Assembly (NCBI RefSeq): GCF_963678245.1
Contig: NZ_OY782771.1
Location: forward strand, 186,001-250,000
DNA: 64,000 nt
Direction: 5' to 3'
From: an uncultured Sunxiuqinia sp.
GTDB taxonomy: Bacteria > Bacteroidota > Bacteroidia > Bacteroidales > Prolixibacteraceae
The position numbers were made by a program, and so were the translations under genes. Positions 63,613 through 64,000 of this stretch are shown here, piece by piece. Within the stretch, counting starts at the first letter, position 1. Every line of letters begins with the position of its first letter. A model generated the notes under the pieces. It worked only from the letters and a program-made list of their open reading frames with translations. It was not told the DNA's origin and ran no database searches.

Positions 63613-63639
63613 TCGCTCCCGCGCGATTTGATCGCATGG
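63613..63639. repeat. Dispersed hairpin repeat H, copy 2
   Basis: TCGCTCCCGCGCGATTT then GATCGCATGG, a copy of 60409-60435 with three changes that keep the GCGAT/ATCGC stem. It lies 10 bp past a stop codon, as copy 1 does at a similar distance. Confidence 0.7.
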
Positions 63640-63720
63640 GGAATATCCGGATAAGAGTTTTCCGGTATAAGGCGAAATGGTGCAGCAACGGAAATCTGAA
63701 GATTACAAAGACAAAATAGA

Positions 63721-64000
63721 ATGAAAAAAAAAACGACCTTAAGCTTTTTAATCGTACTCCTTTTAGGCTTCTCCTTTTCTTTTTACACCAAATATGTAAG
63801 AAGTTACATTCCGGGAATTGAGAAAACGGAGTCTGCCGATAATCATCAAGTCACCTCAAAAAAGCTTACGTTAAGTCAGACCATCGCTTTTTTGGAGCAC
63901 CTTGAAGAAACAAGAACAAAATACCTTGGAGTAGCTAAAGTGAACGGTGATGAAAATGCAAAAGCTATTAAGAAATTAAAAACAATCAACATGCTCTCTA
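63721..64000 (+). CDS. Secreted or anchored protein, 3' end outside window
   Basis: 93 residues are visible: MKKKTTLSFLIVLLLGFSFS with an N-terminal hydrophobic segment, then a charged helical part (LTLSQTIAFLEHLEETRTKY). No family is recognised in this fragment. It runs off the right edge, so length and domains cannot be judged. Confidence 0.6.
   Translation, partial: MKKKTTLSFLIVLLLGFSFSFYTKYVRSYIPGIEKTESADNHQVTSKKLTLSQTIAFLEHLEETRTKYLGVAKVNGDENAKAIKKLKTINMLS

Overview
The window comes from a Bacteroidota chromosome, most likely a free-living Marinilabiliales/Prolixibacteraceae-type organism (inference). The signs are a SusC/SusD pair with ECF sigma and FecR, BlaI/BlaR1-type regulation, TAnnTTTG-like promoter boxes, LxxC-type lipoproteins and an atpDC pair standing alone.

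Layout. 1-5.1 kb (minus strand): the start of an RND-efflux adaptor with its MarR regulator and two matching operators, then a BlaI repressor with two operators beside a decayed M56 sensor, then a Met-rich secreted protein. 5.2-26.3 kb is mostly housekeeping: mfd, patatin, a frameshifted lipoprotein, DODA-type dioxygenase, pyrC, a dolichyl-P-mannose-synthase-like glycosyltransferase, a GAF/sigma-54 activator, two paralogous small secreted proteins, comB, a PatB-type C-S lyase, a heptosyltransferase-like gene, atpDC, a polyprenyl synthase and an MMPL transporter. tRNA-Asn lies at 26.68 kb.

26.74-40.31 kb is a genomic island. It starts at the 3' end of tRNA-Asn, carries a broken tyrosine integrase, and ends at a 13-bp repeat of the tRNA end. 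Its cargo is one polysaccharide-utilisation locus: ECF sigma, FecR, SusC with STN domain, SusD, GH2, and a GH88-deacetylase fusion. The STN-FecR-sigma relay should switch the locus on when the glycan is bound.

40.7-46.2 kb (minus strand) is a thiamine salvage operon under a TPP riboswitch with a terminator: methyltransferase, thiM, thiE, tenA-like, thiL, thiD, tenA. Around 47-54 kb lie an ABC-F remnant, a small membrane protein, PlsC, and a sulfur-trafficking fusion (CoA-disulfide reductase, rhodanese, TusA, DsrE) followed by LysR and a YeiH-type transporter, a DMT protein and a DUF1080 protein.

55.5-64 kb is accessory DNA with decayed genes (YjdI, TMEM175-like and a nonsense-interrupted gene). 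It holds a caspase-like peptidase next to a trypsin-like peptidase cut off at its catalytic His by an inverted-repeat-bounded insertion, a truncated RAYT transposase with a 94-bp multi-hairpin repeat present twice, and several dispersed intergenic repeats between small orphan genes. The caspase/trypsin pair and the RAYT-linked repeats are the most promising places for undescribed biology.

Several genes seem to have lost single bases. Whether these are real lesions or assembly errors cannot be decided from the sequence alone.
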